Below the pieces are notes generated by a model, which did not search any database, was not told the origin of the DNA, and saw only the letters and a program-made list of their open reading frames with translations. From DB1 sp049323655 (GTDB lineage: Bacteria > Desulfobacterota > Desulfobulbia > Desulfobulbales > SURF-16): a DNA stretch of 64,000 bases. The translations under genes and the position numbers were made by a program. This document shows, piece by piece, positions 37,178 to 46,376 of the stretch; position 1 is the first letter of the stretch; the number at the start of each line of letters is the position of its first letter. The stretch is from assembly GCA_049323655.1 (NCBI GenBank), contig JBMONO010000050.1, positions 62,001 through 126,000 of the forward strand. Direction: 5' to 3'.

Positions 37178-37192
37178 AATCACCTCAACATG

Positions 37193-39343
37193 TTACGACT
37201 CCGTCGATGAAAAGTCGTTTTTCGGACGATAGACAATGAGCAGCGGCCTTTGAATCGAACGGGCCACGGTTTCCGCCAATGACCCGAAAAAAAGCCGCTG
37301 CAGCACATTCCGACGCAGGGTGCCCATGATGACCAGATCATGGGCGTTCGATTCTTTGAGGATCGTTTCCTGGCGGGCCTCTGTCCTCTCCACCTGAAAA
37401 TTAATCTGTGCCGTGATGTCACGACGTTTCACCCACTCCTCCATCTCCCGGCGCTTCATGGTCGCCTTGTCATCGGACTCGTCCGCCGGCAGCAGATAGA
37501 GAATGGTGACCTGATGGCTGCCGACCCGCGAAAAGGCGTGGACAATCGGACCGACATTGGTCAGCTCGTCCATGCTCCGCACCGGTACGAGAATCTTTTC
37601 CGTATGCAGCTCGCCATGGAAGCGCACCACCACAACCGGGCAAGCGACATTTGCCGCCACCTTGTCGAGGATTTCATGAAACCCCTGGACAGTCCCCTCC
37701 AGAGGGTAACCGAGCACCACCGCCCTGGCCCGGTTATACTCGACCGCCGCCACCAGACCGGAGGCGACGCTGCGGTCCGGGATGAGTTCAGTGGCAAGTT
37801 CATAGCCAAGCGAACGCGTTTCCTCTCTTTCCCTGTGAAACGCATGACCGGCAACCGCGGAATCTGATCCGGCCATGCGATCAGGAGCGAGAACCCGGAC
37901 CGCCAAGGGCAGGGCCCGATAATGATGGGCCAGGATGGTGGCGATTCGAGCCAGCCCGCATACCGTCAGAGGATGGGAGGCGCCGAAGGCGACAACCCCA
38001 TCTGGCGTGGGATCGGGCCGCAGTTTTTCCCAGCTCCAGGGAACCAGCGACACATCGGGTTGGCGGGGCTGCGGCCTGCCGACGTGATTGTTCTTTTCTC
38101 CCACTGACCGCCGGGCCGTTGTCCTGGTCGCGCCGTCCTCCCCTGCCCGCTGAACGGCAAAGCGGGCGGCAAGCGGGCCGGTGAGCTCGGAGAGCATGAC
38201 ACCGACCAGCACCACCGGCGCAAGCACCTGGGAAAAGGCCGCCAGCCCCGGCTCACTGCCAATGAGGATGACCAGGCCGATGGCCACCTCGGCCTGAGAG
38301 ACCAGGGCGAGCCCGAGATACCGGCGTACCGTCGTCGGCGCGCCGGCGAGCCATGCCCCGCAAAAGGCCCCGCAATATTTACCGCTGGCGCGGAAGACGA
38401 AATAAACAAGCCCCAGCCAGCCGGCCTTGCCGATGGCGGAAAAATCGAGATGGGTGCCGGCCAGGGTAAAAAAAAGGACATAGATGGGCGGCTCAAAGGC
38501 GTTGAGGGCACGGAACAGACGGACATCGCGGGTCACCCGGTTGATGACGGCGAAACCGGCCGCCATGCCGGCCAGCAGGGGAGAAAAATGAAAAGCACGG
38601 CAGAATTCGCCGCAGAGCAGCAGAAGGGCGAGACCAACGGTGAGCATCTCACCCTGCCGCTTAAGGTAATGAGAAACGAACGAGATCAGCAGACCGGTGA
38701 CAATGCCGGCAAAAAGAGACATCCCGACCTCAAACAGACCGCCGACCAGGGGACCGGCCAACCAGCTCCCGCCGGCCCCGACCAGCTGGCCGGCGAAAGA
38801 CATGGCCATACCGAAAAAAATGATGGCAAGCCCGTTGTTGATGGCGATGACCGCCATCAGGGTGGAGGTCAGCGGCCCGCGCGCCTTGATATCCCGCACG
38901 ACGTGCAGGGTCGTGGCCGGAGCGGTGGCCACGGCAACGGATCCGAGCAGCAGGGCCATGACGAGAAAATCGTGGGGGAGGTGAAAACGGGAATCAATGC
39001 CGGAAAAAAAGACAGCGGCAGAGACGGCGCCGGTGACCAGCAGCAAGGCGCCCATGGCCTCGCAGCAGCCGATCAGAGTGATGCTGCGCGCCGCGGCCAA
39101 CAGCCGTTTCAGCTCGATCTGCTCGCCGATGCCGAAGGCAATCAGCATGAGGGCGATGCGGGTGAAATGATCAAGCTGGTGACCGACGCTCTGGGCCGTT
39201 ACCAGACCGAACCCACCCGGACCGAGGAGAAAACCGGCCAGAATATAGCCGGTGACGGACGGCAGTTTGAAGAACTGGCCGACCTTGGCGACGAACATAC
39301 CTGTTGCCAGCAGAACCGCCAGGCCGAGAGTCACTTCCTCCAT
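37193..39343 (-). CDS. CPA2-family monovalent cation/proton antiporter fused to UspA-like domains
   Basis: Inner-membrane exchanger, 716 aa. Residues about 1-390 form 12-13 membrane helices of the Na_H_Exchanger fold, opening LGLAVLLATGMFVAKVGQFF and LPSVTGYILAGFLLGPGGFG. The core-like segments are SVAVATAPATTLHVVRDI and IAINNGLAIIFFGMA. The cytosolic part (about 430-716) contains two universal-stress-protein-like halves; the second shows KILVPVRSMDEL and DLVIMGTLRRNVLQRLFFGS, a Usp ATP-loop-like G-x-G-x9-G-S. Such fusions couple transport to nucleotide or stress signals. The ATG has AGGAG upstream. It is followed by the 168-aa hypothetical. The transported ion cannot be inferred. Confidence 0.85.
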   Translation of the reverse strand: MEEVTLGLAVLLATGMFVAKVGQFFKLPSVTGYILAGFLLGPGGFGLVTAQSVGHQLDHFTRIALMLIAFGIGEQIELKRLLAAARSITLIGCCEAMGALLLVTGAVSAAVFFSGIDSRFHLPHDFLVMALLLGSVAVATAPATTLHVVRDIKARGPLTSTLMAVIAINNGLAIIFFGMAMSFAGQLVGAGGSWLAGPLVGGLFEVGMSLFAGIVTGLLISFVSHYLKRQGEMLTVGLALLLLCGEFCRAFHFSPLLAGMAAGFAVINRVTRDVRLFRALNAFEPPIYVLFFTLAGTHLDFSAIGKAGWLGLVYFVFRASGKYCGAFCGAWLAGAPTTVRRYLGLALVSQAEVAIGLVILIGSEPGLAAFSQVLAPVVLVGVMLSELTGPLAARFAVQRAGEDGATRTTARRSVGEKNNHVGRPQPRQPDVSLVPWSWEKLRPDPTPDGVVAFGASHPLTVCGLARIATILAHHYRALPLAVRVLAPDRMAGSDSAVAGHAFHREREETRSLGYELATELIPDRSVASGLVAAVEYNRARAVVLGYPLEGTVQGFHEILDKVAANVACPVVVVRFHGELHTEKILVPVRSMDELTNVGPIVHAFSRVGSHQVTILYLLPADESDDKATMKRREMEEWVKRRDITAQINFQVERTEARQETILKESNAHDLVIMGTLRRNVLQRLFFGSLAETVARSIQRPLLIVYRPKNDFSSTES

Positions 39344-39410
39344 GCCATCTCCTGTTTTTTCTTCATCGTCTCATACGCGTTACGGGTTCATTAATCAAAT
39401 CTGATGTCTG

Positions 39411-39551
39411 GTAAAACCCGCAAATTATGACAAACCCGCAAAAAGTCTTTTTTCACCGCAGAGGGCACAGAGAAAACATCTTTAATTACAAATAGTTGCC
39501 CCTGTGCGCCCTGCGGTCGATGTGGTTGATTTTCAGTTTACGAGACCATCC
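39411..39551 (-). repeat. Dispersed palindromic repeat, family A, copy 2
   Basis: Inverted relative to 961-1097 and alignable across it. On the minus strand it begins AGGATGGTCTCGTAAACTG and ends near GACTTTTTGCGGGTTTGTCA. The internal arms around CCGCAGGGCGCACAG and CTCTGTGCCCTCTGCGG can pair. It lies in the divergent region between the antiporter and waaA. Confidence 0.8.
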
Positions 39552-39764
39552 TGATTAGCTTCGAAAACATTGTTCCGGAGGCGACCAGGCTTCCACCCAT
39601 CGAAAAATTTACCACAGCACCACATCCTTGTAATGGGAATATTTCCCTTGAGCGTCCGGCTGCATAGCTGAAATAAAAAGAAAAAAGAATGTGTTACGCA
39701 ACAGAGTATGCGTTGCTGCTTCCACTTTCCTGATCTGTTCGGAACAATTACCCTCATTTCAGGC
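39552..39764. other. Non-coding stretch in the antiporter-waaA intergenic region
   Basis: Between the repeat and the waaA promoter. An 80-codon minus-strand frame (39533-39775) is Cys/Trp/Phe-rich and has no family resemblance; I treat it as chance. I see no RNA gene or clear regulatory motif here. Confidence 0.5.
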
Positions 39765-39793
39765 TTGATCTTCATCCCTGCAATACTTTATAT
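39765..39793 (+). promoter_or_regulatory. Sigma-70-like promoter for the waaA-kdsB operon
   Basis: TTGATC at 39765-39770, a 17-base spacer, then TTATAT at 39788-39793. The start site would fall near 39800, about 90 bases before the probable waaA start. Confidence 0.5.
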
Positions 39794-39890
39794 ATGGCCC
39801 ACATTCTTCCCGCAAGCACTGCCCCATGCACCCGGCGGCCTCCCCGAAATCCGCCGCTTCCGGGCATGCCCGTTCTAACAAGGAGATACA

Positions 39891-41186
39891 CTGATCAGCA
39901 GCCTCAACCACCATATCGGCACGCCCACCAAGGTGGGACTTTTATGCTATCAGCTTCTCTGGGGAATCGCCATCCCCTTTCTCAAAAGGAACAAACGGCT
40001 CGCCGAGGGCTTTTCCCAGCGCATTCTGCAAAACCGCCCCGGCCCCGCCGACCTCTGGATTCAGTCCGCCTCAGTGGGGGAATCCTTCCTGGCCCTGGAG
40101 ATCATGAAAAACCTTTGCCCCCCGCAGCCCGCCAGGGTGCTGCTGACCGCGACGACACGCCAGGGCGTCGAGATCCTTGAGAAAGGACGACAGGACATCG
40201 GCCAACAACAGAACATCACCATCGAGACGGCCTATTTCCCCTTTGATCAGCCGTCGCTCATGGCAGAGGCACTGACAACGATCACCCCCCGCCTGCTCGT
40301 TCTGCTGGAAAGCGAACTGTGGCCGGGTCTGCTCTGTGGCTGCCGGAAGAACAAGATCGACGTCCTCGTGATAAACGGCAGAATGACGGCGCGCAGCCTG
40401 GCACGCTACCTACTCTGGCCCTCCTTCTGGCGCGATCTGCGCCCAACCCGGATTCTCGCCATGTCACCCGAAGATGCCGGGCGTTTTGGTGAACTTTTCG
40501 GTCCGGATGTTGTCGAGGAGATGGCCAATATCAAATTCGACCGAATCGCCGATGTCGTCCCGTCGGCCGGACACCACAACCCTCTGGCGCCCCTGCTGCC
40601 GGCCGGGGCGCCATTCATCGTCCTCGGGTCGGTCAGACAGGAAGAGGAAGAGGATGTTTTCCATATCATAGAAGAGATTCAAAAAAGAAGAAATGATGCC
40701 GTTATCGGTCTCTTTCCGCGGCACATGCACCGCCTCGATTTCTGGCGCCGACGCCTCGAAAAGCACTCCCTGTCCTGGCAGCTGCGTTCAACGATCAACG
40801 CCGGGGTGCAGGCGGGTCAGATCATTGTCTGGGACGTCATGGGCGAGCTGACGGCCGCCTATGAACTAGCCGCCGCCGCCTTTGTCGGCGGCAGTCTTGC
40901 CCCCCTTGGCGGCCAGAACTTTCTTGAACCGCTTAGCAGCGGAGTGAGGCCCGTCATCGGACCGTCCTGTTTCAACTTCACCTGGGTCGGCCAGAGTATC
41001 TTCGAACAGGGCCTTGTCCGGCAGGAGGCAGACTGGCAGGGGGTTGCCCGCTCCCTGCTTGAGAACGCCGCCCAGCCTCCTGACCGGCAAATAACCATGG
41101 AGGCCGTCAGCACCTATCTTGCCAAGCGCCGGGGCGGTACCCGACACGCCTGTGCGGTAATCACCACCTTTCTTTACCCATCATGA
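39891..41186 (+). CDS. waaA: 3-deoxy-D-manno-octulosonic acid (Kdo) transferase
   Basis: Adds Kdo from CMP-Kdo to lipid IVA at the inner membrane, the first core step. The protein is about 431 aa from the CTG at 39891, or 417 from GTG 39933. Motifs are IQSASVGESFLAL (the SVGE catalytic Glu), LLESELWPGLL, VINGRMTARS and GGSLAPLGGQNFLEPL, the GT30 C-terminal nucleotide region. The single N-terminal membrane anchor is LLCYQLLWGIAIPFL. CTG 39891 has AAGGAG five bases upstream and is in frame, whereas GTG 39933 has no Shine-Dalgarno. A rare CTG start is therefore likely, though the GTG start fits homolog length slightly better. The stop overlaps the kdsB ATG. Confidence 0.92.
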   Translation: MISSLNHHIGTPTKVGLLCYQLLWGIAIPFLKRNKRLAEGFSQRILQNRPGPADLWIQSASVGESFLALEIMKNLCPPQPARVLLTATTRQGVEILEKGRQDIGQQQNITIETAYFPFDQPSLMAEALTTITPRLLVLLESELWPGLLCGCRKNKIDVLVINGRMTARSLARYLLWPSFWRDLRPTRILAMSPEDAGRFGELFGPDVVEEMANIKFDRIADVVPSAGHHNPLAPLLPAGAPFIVLGSVRQEEEEDVFHIIEEIQKRRNDAVIGLFPRHMHRLDFWRRRLEKHSLSWQLRSTINAGVQAGQIIVWDVMGELTAAYELAAAAFVGGSLAPLGGQNFLEPLSSGVRPVIGPSCFNFTWVGQSIFEQGLVRQEADWQGVARSLLENAAQPPDRQITMEAVSTYLAKRRGGTRHACAVITTFLYPS

Positions 41187-41956
41187 ACGAATCGACCAAA
41201 GAAAACACCGATACCCTGCCCCCCTGCTACGGCATCATACCAGCTCGCTACGCCTCCTCCCGGTTTGCAGGCAAGCCGCTGATCGAAATTCTCGGCAAAC
41301 CGATGATCTGGCACGTTTACACCAGGGCGGCCCTGTGCCCCTATCTGCGCCAGGTTGTCCTGGCCACGGATGACGAACGCATCCGGGCAGCGGCGGAGCA
41401 GCTGGGAATCCCGGTGCTGATGACAAGCACGGAGCACACCTGCGGCACGGAACGGGTTCTGGAGGCTGCCCGCCTGCTCCATATTCCTGACAACGGGGTC
41501 GTCATCAACATCCAGGGCGATGAACCGGCGCTTCATCCCGAGATGCTCACCGAGCTCATCCTCCCCTTTACCCAAGCCGAGGTGCAGGTGACAACCCTGG
41601 CCTATCCTATTTCCGGCCGTCAGGCCGAAAATCCGGACCAGGTCAAGGTGGTGCTGGACCGGGATAACAGGGCACTCTTCTTTTCCAGGGCGCGCATCCC
41701 CTTTCCGAGGGACGGACAAAACGAAGGGTTCTACGGACATATCGGCCTCTATGCCTTTCGCATGAAAACCCTGGAGCATTTTGTCTCCCTGGAAAAAGGG
41801 ATCCTGGAACAGAAGGAAAAACTCGAACAGCTGCGCCTGCTGGAAAACGGCATTGACATCCATGTCAAGATCACTCCCCGCATGGGTTTCGGCGTCGACC
41901 GCCCCGAGGATGTGGCCATTGTCGAACAGATCATCCGCAACCAGGCCGCCGGTTGA
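41183..41956 (+). CDS. kdsB: CMP-Kdo synthetase (3-deoxy-manno-octulosonate cytidylyltransferase)
   Basis: Makes CMP-Kdo from CTP and Kdo in the cytosol, the donor for the upstream WaaA. The 257-aa product shows IIPARYASSRFAGKPLIEI (nucleotide loop), VVLATDDERI, TCGTERVLEAA, VVINIQGDEPALHPEML (metal and CTP binding) and GFYGHIGLYAFR. Length and order are canonical. Its ATG overlaps the waaA TGA as ATGA, so donor and transferase are translationally coupled. It converges on the DUF6165 gene, about 105 bases away. Confidence 0.95.
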   Translation: MNESTKENTDTLPPCYGIIPARYASSRFAGKPLIEILGKPMIWHVYTRAALCPYLRQVVLATDDERIRAAAEQLGIPVLMTSTEHTCGTERVLEAARLLHIPDNGVVINIQGDEPALHPEMLTELILPFTQAEVQVTTLAYPISGRQAENPDQVKVVLDRDNRALFFSRARIPFPRDGQNEGFYGHIGLYAFRMKTLEHFVSLEKGILEQKEKLEQLRLLENGIDIHVKITPRMGFGVDRPEDVAIVEQIIRNQAAG

Positions 41957-42060
41957 CCTCAGCCTCAGGTTGTCTCGCTCTTACTCGCGCTGCCGCCGCG
42001 TCATGCCGGCCTGGCGCCGCCCCGTCAGTGGAAGAGACCGGATTGACGGCGGGCAACGGT

Positions 42061-42441
42061 CTATCCGCTGTAATCGACATAGTGCTTCTCTTCCACCAGG
42101 GACGAATTGCTGGCAAGGTTGATCTCTTTCTTCAGTTCCGCCCGCCTGTCATTGATTTGATAGACGCTGCGGGCAAGCTCGATGAATTCCCGGTCAAAGC
42201 ACTGCTCGGCCTCCTTGATCCGGATTCTGTCCTCAATCTCCCACAATTTCCGGTTGACCTCTCGCAACTGAATAAACTCCGGGGAGCCGACCTCGATGCC
42301 GCATTCCCGCATCGCCGGCAGCAGAAGTTCGTATTCCCGACGAACATTGTCGATCTTGACCGGATCACTGATTTTTTCCAGCTTGATGGAGAGGATGGTC
42401 ACCTTATCAACCAGCTCGCCGATGGAAACGTCGATTTTCAC
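42061..42441 (-). CDS. DUF6165 family protein
   Basis: A 126-aa predicted coiled or helical protein of unknown function. The start is GTG at complement 42439-42441 with AAGGAA upstream, giving MKIDVSIGELVDKVTILSIK, the family's characteristic opening. It continues with DNVRREYELLLPAMRECGIE and ends SSLVEEKHYVDYSG. The longer open frame reaching 42663 overlaps the next gene and has no resemblance. In my recollection DUF6165 genes lie among glycosyltransferase genes; here it sits antisense between kdsB and a GT9 gene inside the LPS-core cluster. A role in LPS or sugar assembly is inference only. Confidence 0.8.
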   Translation of the reverse strand: MKIDVSIGELVDKVTILSIKLEKISDPVKIDNVRREYELLLPAMRECGIEVGSPEFIQLREVNRKLWEIEDRIRIKEAEQCFDREFIELARSVYQINDRRAELKKEINLASNSSLVEEKHYVDYSG

Positions 42442-42550
42442 AGCCTGGATTCCTTGCGCTTTGCCGCGCGATAAATGTTGAAGAGAATCGACCTTCAGGG
42501 TATTTTCGGCAAACCCGTGCAACTGCAGCCTGCCACAGCTGAATGAAGCC

Positions 42551-43645
42551 ATGATGAACCGAGAACGTATCCTGATTATCCGTCTTTCCGCCCTGGGAGA
42601 TGTAGTCCATACGCTGGCCTTTGTCAACCGTCTGCGCACGGCGAGACCGCATGCGCATATCACATGGATTTTGCAGCCACTGGCCTTCGAACTGGTCAGG
42701 CATCAGCAGAACATCGACCGTTTCATCGTCTTTTCCCGGTCCGGCGGACTGAAGGCGCTGGGCGAACTTTTCCGGCAACTCGGCCGGGAGCGCTTCGACC
42801 TGGTCTTCATGCTCCAGGTCAGCATCAAGGCAAGCCTGGTGTCGCTCTGCGTGCGTGGTGACAGAAAACTCGGCTACGATTTCCGGCGATCCAGGGAAGG
42901 GCAGTGGCTGTTCGCAAACAGCCGCATCCCCCCCCGACCGGCGGCTCATGTGCTCGATCAATTCTTCGAATTTCTCGATCATCTGCACATCGCCCCCGCC
43001 CCCCTGGACTGGGCCATCCGGATTACCGAGGAAGAGCGCGCCTGGCAGGCCCGTTTCTTCCGAACGATTTCCCGGCCGGTGGCCGCCTTTGTGGTGGCTT
43101 CGTCCAAGCCAGCCAAGGACTGGCCGGCGGAACGATATGCCGAAGTCATGGATGCAGTTGACAAGCGGCTCAATCTCCAGCCCATGATTGTCGGTGGTCC
43201 CAGCCGGCGGGAGCATGCCCTCAGTAAAGAGATTGCCAGTCGCTGCCGCTGCCGACCTGTTATCGCCCTGGAACGACCGGTCCGCCACACCCTGCTGCAG
43301 CTCGACGGCGCCAGGGTGGTGGTGGCTCCGGACACCGGTCCCATGCACATGGCCGTGGCTTTGAATGTTCCCACCGTCGCCCTGTACGGCTATTCCGACC
43401 CACGGCGCTGCGGGCCGTATCAGCGCTTTGCTGATCTCGTTATCGACAAGTACACCATGAACCGGGACACCCGGCAACCAATCACCCGGAAAACCCGCCC
43501 GGGGAGGATGGCAATGATAACCCCTGCGGAGGTGCTGGCCAAAATCGAACTGGCCCTCGCCCGCTACCAACCGCTTGCCCCCGCCCCTGCCGCGGGCTTT
43601 GCCGAGCAGACAGCGCAAGGAGCCGTATGTCACCGAAAACACTGA
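42551..43645 (+). CDS. GT9-family LPS heptosyltransferase (WaaC/heptosyltransferase I-like)
   Basis: Predicted to add heptose to the Kdo inner core from ADP-heptose at the cytosolic face. The 364-aa protein begins ERILIIRLSALGDVVHTLAF, the GT9 N-terminal acceptor motif, and contains FVVASSKPAKDWPAERYAEV and VVVAPDTGPMHMAVALNVP, the ADP-heptose region. LYGYSDPRRCGPY follows. The fit to WaaC is better than to WaaF because of the SALGDVVHTL start, but acceptor specificity is unknown. It overlaps the next gene by 19 bases. It opens the LPS-core operon that runs to 52.2 kb. Confidence 0.88.
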   Translation: MMNRERILIIRLSALGDVVHTLAFVNRLRTARPHAHITWILQPLAFELVRHQQNIDRFIVFSRSGGLKALGELFRQLGRERFDLVFMLQVSIKASLVSLCVRGDRKLGYDFRRSREGQWLFANSRIPPRPAAHVLDQFFEFLDHLHIAPAPLDWAIRITEEERAWQARFFRTISRPVAAFVVASSKPAKDWPAERYAEVMDAVDKRLNLQPMIVGGPSRREHALSKEIASRCRCRPVIALERPVRHTLLQLDGARVVVAPDTGPMHMAVALNVPTVALYGYSDPRRCGPYQRFADLVIDKYTMNRDTRQPITRKTRPGRMAMITPAEVLAKIELALARYQPLAPAPAAGFAEQTAQGAVCHRKH

Positions 43646-44253
43646 AACGCTGGCCCCGAACCCTGCTTGTGATCATCCTGCTGATCTGCCTGACAATTGC
43701 CCTTTCCTGGGGATACTGGGCAACCAGCGGTCACCGCTTTACCACCATTACCCCGGACCGGGTCTACCAGTCGGCGGTCATTCCGGCGGAGGATCTGCCG
43801 GCAACCGTCCGTGACAAAAAGCTCAAAGCCGTGATCGACCTCCGAACAAACGAGTCAACGGATTTCCCGCCGCAGGAGGAAGGCCGGCTGCTGGAAAAAC
43901 TCGGCGTCCGCTATTACCATCTCCCCTCCAAACAGGTGCCGGAGGAGGAGACCGTTGCCGCATTCCTGAAAATTGCCGCTGATCCGGACAACTATCCCAT
44001 GCTGATTCACTGTCATCATGGTGAAGGCCGCTCGGTGCTGTTTGCCGCCATCTACCGGATCGAGTTCGAGGGCTGGAACAACGAGAAGGCACGCAAGGCG
44101 ACCAGACTTCTCCATTTCCGCGGCACCTTCGGCCCTGACGGCGAGAAGGGCGCATTTCTACGCGCCTATGCGCCGCGACTTACCGCTGCCAAGGCACCCC
44201 CTGAGCCACCCACAACCAGTGCAAACGATTCCGACCGGTGGAAGGAACAATGA
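43627..44253 (+). CDS. Membrane-anchored dual-specificity/tyrosine-phosphatase-like protein
   Basis: A 208-aa protein with one N-terminal membrane helix (TLLVIILLICLTIALSWGYW, about residues 12-31), so the catalytic domain is probably periplasmic. The P-loop HCHHGEGRS matches HCx5R with Cys and Arg present, and VYQSAVIPAEDL plus AVIDLRTNES are typical of the DSP family near this loop. ATG 43627 has AAGGAG five bases upstream and overlaps the preceding GT9 gene; the stop overlaps the next gene as ATGA. Its position in an LPS-core operon suggests dephosphorylation of a lipid, core sugar or undecaprenyl carrier rather than a protein, but this is inference. Confidence 0.82.
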   Translation: MSPKTLKRWPRTLLVIILLICLTIALSWGYWATSGHRFTTITPDRVYQSAVIPAEDLPATVRDKKLKAVIDLRTNESTDFPPQEEGRLLEKLGVRYYHLPSKQVPEEETVAAFLKIAADPDNYPMLIHCHHGEGRSVLFAAIYRIEFEGWNNEKARKATRLLHFRGTFGPDGEKGAFLRAYAPRLTAAKAPPEPPTTSANDSDRWKEQ

Positions 44254-46376
44254 AGCCACCCAGCCGACGCCTCCGCTTTTTCTCCGTGCCGCTGCTCATC
44301 ATGCTGGCACTCTGCACCCTGTTCCGGGCGTTTTTTTATCTGCTCTTCGCCCCGTCGGATGCGGCCGTGCCGACGAGTACCCTGGCTCATGCCTTTTATC
44401 TCGGCCTTAAATTCGACCTGCGGTTGATCCTTCTTCTGCTGCTGCCCGGTGTCCTGCTGGGGCTGGTTCGGCCGCTTGATCCAACCCGCTCAGCCAGGGC
44501 GCGGAATTTCTGGCTGCAGCATTATACCCTGCTCGCCCTGGTGCTCTGTTGTCTCTATCTTTTCGACCTGGCCAACTATGCCTATCTGAACGAGCACATT
44601 GACGCCTCGGCCCTGCGCTATCTCCAGAATCCGCTGATCTCATTGCAGATGGTCTGGGAAACCTATCCTGTGGTCTGGGGCGCCGTTGGCCTCATGCTGG
44701 GCGGGATCCTCTGCTATCTGATCATGCACGTCCTGACCCCACGTCCCGATATTGCCGCACGCTTTGCAGCCACACCGCAACGAGGAAAACGCGTTCTGAC
44801 GACCGTGTTCGTCATCATCTGCTATGGCGCCGGCATATACGGGAATTACTCATTCTACCCGCTGCGCTGGAGCGATGCCTATTTTTCCGCCGACACCTTC
44901 ATTGCCGACCTCACTCTCAATCCCCTGCTCTTCTTTGCCAATTCGCTGAGCACCGCGGAGGCGGAACAGCCCTTCGACTCCCTTGCCCTGTCCCACTATC
45001 ACGATCGTCTGACCACCTACCTCGGCATCGACGATCCTGACCCGGAAAAACTTCTTCTGGCCCGCTACGTCCATCCGCTGCCCAAAGAATTAAGCCGGCC
45101 GAATATTGTCGTCATCTTGCTCGAATCCTTCGCCTCCCATCTCACCGGCTCATTCGGCAACCCCCTTGCCCCGTCTCCCCATTTCGATGCGATTGCCGGC
45201 CAAGGTATGTTGTTTCGGCATTTCTATACCCCACGCAACGGCACCGCCCGCGGCGTCTTTACCACCCTGACCGGCATTCCCGACACCATCACCTATCGCA
45301 CCGCCTCGCGCAATCCGCTCACCATTACCCATAACACGATCCTGCGCTCCTTCAATGGCTACCGCAAACTCTATTTCCTCGGCGGCAGCGCGAACTGGGC
45401 CAATATCCGCGCCCTGTTCATGCGAAATCATGAGGATTTTGAGATCTACGAAGAAGGAGACTTTCGTTCTTCCAGGGTCGATGTCTGGGGAATCACCGAC
45501 TACGACCTCTTTACCGAGGCCAACTCCCGGCTTACCGCAATCAAAGAAGCGCCCTTTTTCGCCTTCATTCACCTTTCCGGCCATCATCGTCCCTACACCA
45601 TTCCCGAGGGCATTCCCGGTTTCGCGCTGCGCGAGGAAGATTCAGGCCTGCTGGTGCAACACGGCTTTGAGTCGGCGGCTGATTTCAACTCCTTCCGGCT
45701 GCTCGATCACAGCCTTGGGCACTTTTTCACCCTGGCCCGCCAGGAGCCCTATTTTGCCAGGACCGTTTTCATCATTCTCTCCGACAACGGCACCGATGAT
45801 CCCAGTCGGGTCAAACCGGCATGCGAGGAGGCCCTGCGGCTTGGGTTTCATCACGCGCCGCTGGTCATCTACGCACCCGGCCTGATCCCGGCAGGCCACG
45901 TTATTGACACGCCGGCAACCCAGATGGACGTCATGCCAACCGCTGCAGCCCTGGCCGGCATCCCCGCCCTCAACACCACCCTGGGCCGCAACCTGCTCGA
46001 TCCGAGGTTTGCCGGCAACGGCAAGGGATTTGTCTACCGTACGCAAGGGATGACGGGTGAACTTGTTCTCTACGACGGCAGCCAGGCAACCATGATCAAT
46101 ACCGATGGCTCCAATCTACGCAGCCGCTCCTGCCCGGAACCCGAACGCCCGGCCGCACCCACCGAACTCGACCCTGACGCGGCGGAACTGGCCCTGGCCC
46201 TCTATCATGCCTCAAAATACCTTTTGTACAACAATCAGCCGGAGCGTTACGCCGAACACGGTTTTGCCCCGATTGCGCCTCTGGAAGAGGCGTCGCCGGT
46301 CGTCCCTCTTTTTTTACGCAACAGCGCCACAGCAGAGGTGAAAAATGATGGTCTTGCAAAAACCCGCAAACCATGA
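44250..46376 (+). CDS. LTA-synthase/sulfatase-family membrane phosphotransferase
   Basis: A 708-aa inner-membrane protein with five helices in the first 210 residues, then a periplasmic alkaline-phosphatase-fold domain. Landmarks are PNIVVILLESFASHLTG (metal site), PRNGTARGVFTTLTG with the nucleophilic Thr, FFAFIHLSGHHRPYTIP and VFIILSDNGTDDPSRV. Family members transfer phosphoglycerol or phosphoethanolamine to glycans. In an LPS-core cluster the likeliest job is decorating core or outer polysaccharide. The ATG at 44250 overlaps the phosphatase stop. Its last residues, DGLAKTRKP, are encoded by the left end of repeat family B, so the native C-terminus was probably replaced. Confidence 0.87.
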   Translation: MKPPSRRLRFFSVPLLIMLALCTLFRAFFYLLFAPSDAAVPTSTLAHAFYLGLKFDLRLILLLLLPGVLLGLVRPLDPTRSARARNFWLQHYTLLALVLCCLYLFDLANYAYLNEHIDASALRYLQNPLISLQMVWETYPVVWGAVGLMLGGILCYLIMHVLTPRPDIAARFAATPQRGKRVLTTVFVIICYGAGIYGNYSFYPLRWSDAYFSADTFIADLTLNPLLFFANSLSTAEAEQPFDSLALSHYHDRLTTYLGIDDPDPEKLLLARYVHPLPKELSRPNIVVILLESFASHLTGSFGNPLAPSPHFDAIAGQGMLFRHFYTPRNGTARGVFTTLTGIPDTITYRTASRNPLTITHNTILRSFNGYRKLYFLGGSANWANIRALFMRNHEDFEIYEEGDFRSSRVDVWGITDYDLFTEANSRLTAIKEAPFFAFIHLSGHHRPYTIPEGIPGFALREEDSGLLVQHGFESAADFNSFRLLDHSLGHFFTLARQEPYFARTVFIILSDNGTDDPSRVKPACEEALRLGFHHAPLVIYAPGLIPAGHVIDTPATQMDVMPTAAALAGIPALNTTLGRNLLDPRFAGNGKGFVYRTQGMTGELVLYDGSQATMINTDGSNLRSRSCPEPERPAAPTELDPDAAELALALYHASKYLLYNNQPERYAEHGFAPIAPLEEASPVVPLFLRNSATAEVKNDGLAKTRKP

